From Aquificota bacterium (GTDB lineage: Bacteria; Aquificota; Aquificia; Aquificales; Hydrogenothermaceae): DNA of 64,000 nucleotides. The first letter of the stretch is position 1. Every line of letters starts with the position of its first letter. The position numbers and the translations under genes are program-made. The stretch lies in the NCBI GenBank assembly GCA_013153635.1, contig JAADDZ010000026.1, positions 56,652 to 120,651 of the forward strand, read 5' to 3'. Shown here one piece after another: positions 63,937 to 64,000 of the stretch. The notes beneath the pieces were generated by a model. It had not been told where the DNA came from and did no database searches. It saw only the letters and a list, made by a program, of their open reading frames with translations.

Positions 63937-64000
63937 TCTTTGATACTCTTTTGCTCCTTGTCAATGACTATACCAACGAGATAGACCTCTTTGTAATTTA
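63912..64000 (-). CDS. C-terminal fragment of probable AAA-ATPase/PD-(D/E)XK protein
   Basis: Only the last 28 codons are inside the window, ending in TAA at 63912-63914. They read KEVYLVGIVIDKEQKSIKEL and end WERVK. This resembles the final strands of the nuclease-like C-terminal domain in AAA-ATPase-like/PD-(D/E)XK proteins (pattern VGI-F-DKE-R-I). The rest lies beyond 64000, so the call is tentative. Confidence 0.4.
   Translation of the reverse strand, partial: NYKEVYLVGIVIDKEQKSIKELVWERVK

Noticed and set aside
1..64000. tRNA, rRNA, insertion sequences, prophage or integrated elements
   Set aside because: Intergenic gaps are short and none holds a tRNA-like cloverleaf or rRNA segment; no transposase, integrase or long terminal repeats were seen.

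Overview
This window reads as core chromosome of a low-GC (roughly one third G+C by eye), thermophilic, flagellated, Gram-negative-type bacterium. Purine-rich coding strands, heavy use of AGA/AGG for Arg and ATA for Ile, Lys/Glu/Ile-rich proteins, many 1-40 nt gene overlaps, and outer-membrane functions (LolA-like carrier, P- and L-ring flagellar proteins, an OprB-type porin) together suggest Aquificota. Something like Hydrogenothermaceae/Sulfurihydrogenibium is my best guess; this is inference from gene content, with no marker rRNA present. No rRNA, tRNA, insertion sequence or prophage was recognised. No gene-free stretch exceeds about 300 bp.

Layout. (1) 0.2-9.7 kb, + strand: a division and cell-wall cluster, murD-ftsW-murG-murB-ddl-ftsQ-ftsA-ftsZ, running into pgsA-plsY (phospholipid) and gltX. 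murC is absent, and murG can only be read from a non-canonical ATT/ATC start. (2) 11.1-11.3 kb: an unusual regulatory patch with two 17-bp palindromes, a TTGACA promoter, a C-rich tract and a strong terminator, possibly a small RNA. (3) 11.3-25.5 kb: mixed housekeeping genes (pyrE, asd, a secreted cyclophilin, nfi, recN, fabL, acpS, aroK, tadA). It includes a sigma-28-family gene with an uncharacterised partner, and a + strand run ygfZ-folP-cdaA-cdaR-thioredoxin/TPR-lolA. (4) 25.5-33.0 kb, minus strand: truB-folC-purQ-purS, a HAD phosphatase, bipA, a methyltransferase and der. (5) 33.1-42.0 kb: murJ, def, ACT protein/gcvH, yggS, nfeD, aroD, an unannotated 58-residue membrane protein, an M20 peptidase and an MFS carrier. 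(6) 42.0-48.2 kb, minus strand: chemotaxis operon cheZ-cheA-cheW-cheV-cheY-mcp, the receptor being soluble with a CZB domain. (7) 48.3-62.3 kb, + strand: mcp-pilZ-fliG-fliM-fliN-flgF-flgG-flgA-flgH-flgI-flgJ-flhA-flhF-flhG-fliA, headed by a near-consensus sigma-28 promoter. (8) 62.4-64 kb: an OprB-like porin, a small secreted protein, and the C-terminal end of a probable AAA/PD-(D/E)XK protein.

How it fits together. CheA/CheW take input from soluble and membrane receptors. CheY-P acts on FliM at the FliG/FliM/FliN switch and is removed by a CheZ with a recognisable CheY-binding tail. PilZ links the motor to c-di-GMP. FlhF/FlhG set flagellar position and number. Two sigma-28-family factors are present. 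The one at the end of the flagellar operon has lost most of its sigma-3 region. The other is intact, sits 44 kb away with a helical partner protein, and has a putative sigma-54 promoter plus an SD-sequestering hairpin. That two-sigma arrangement, together with the C-rich small-RNA candidate, is the most original regulatory content here.
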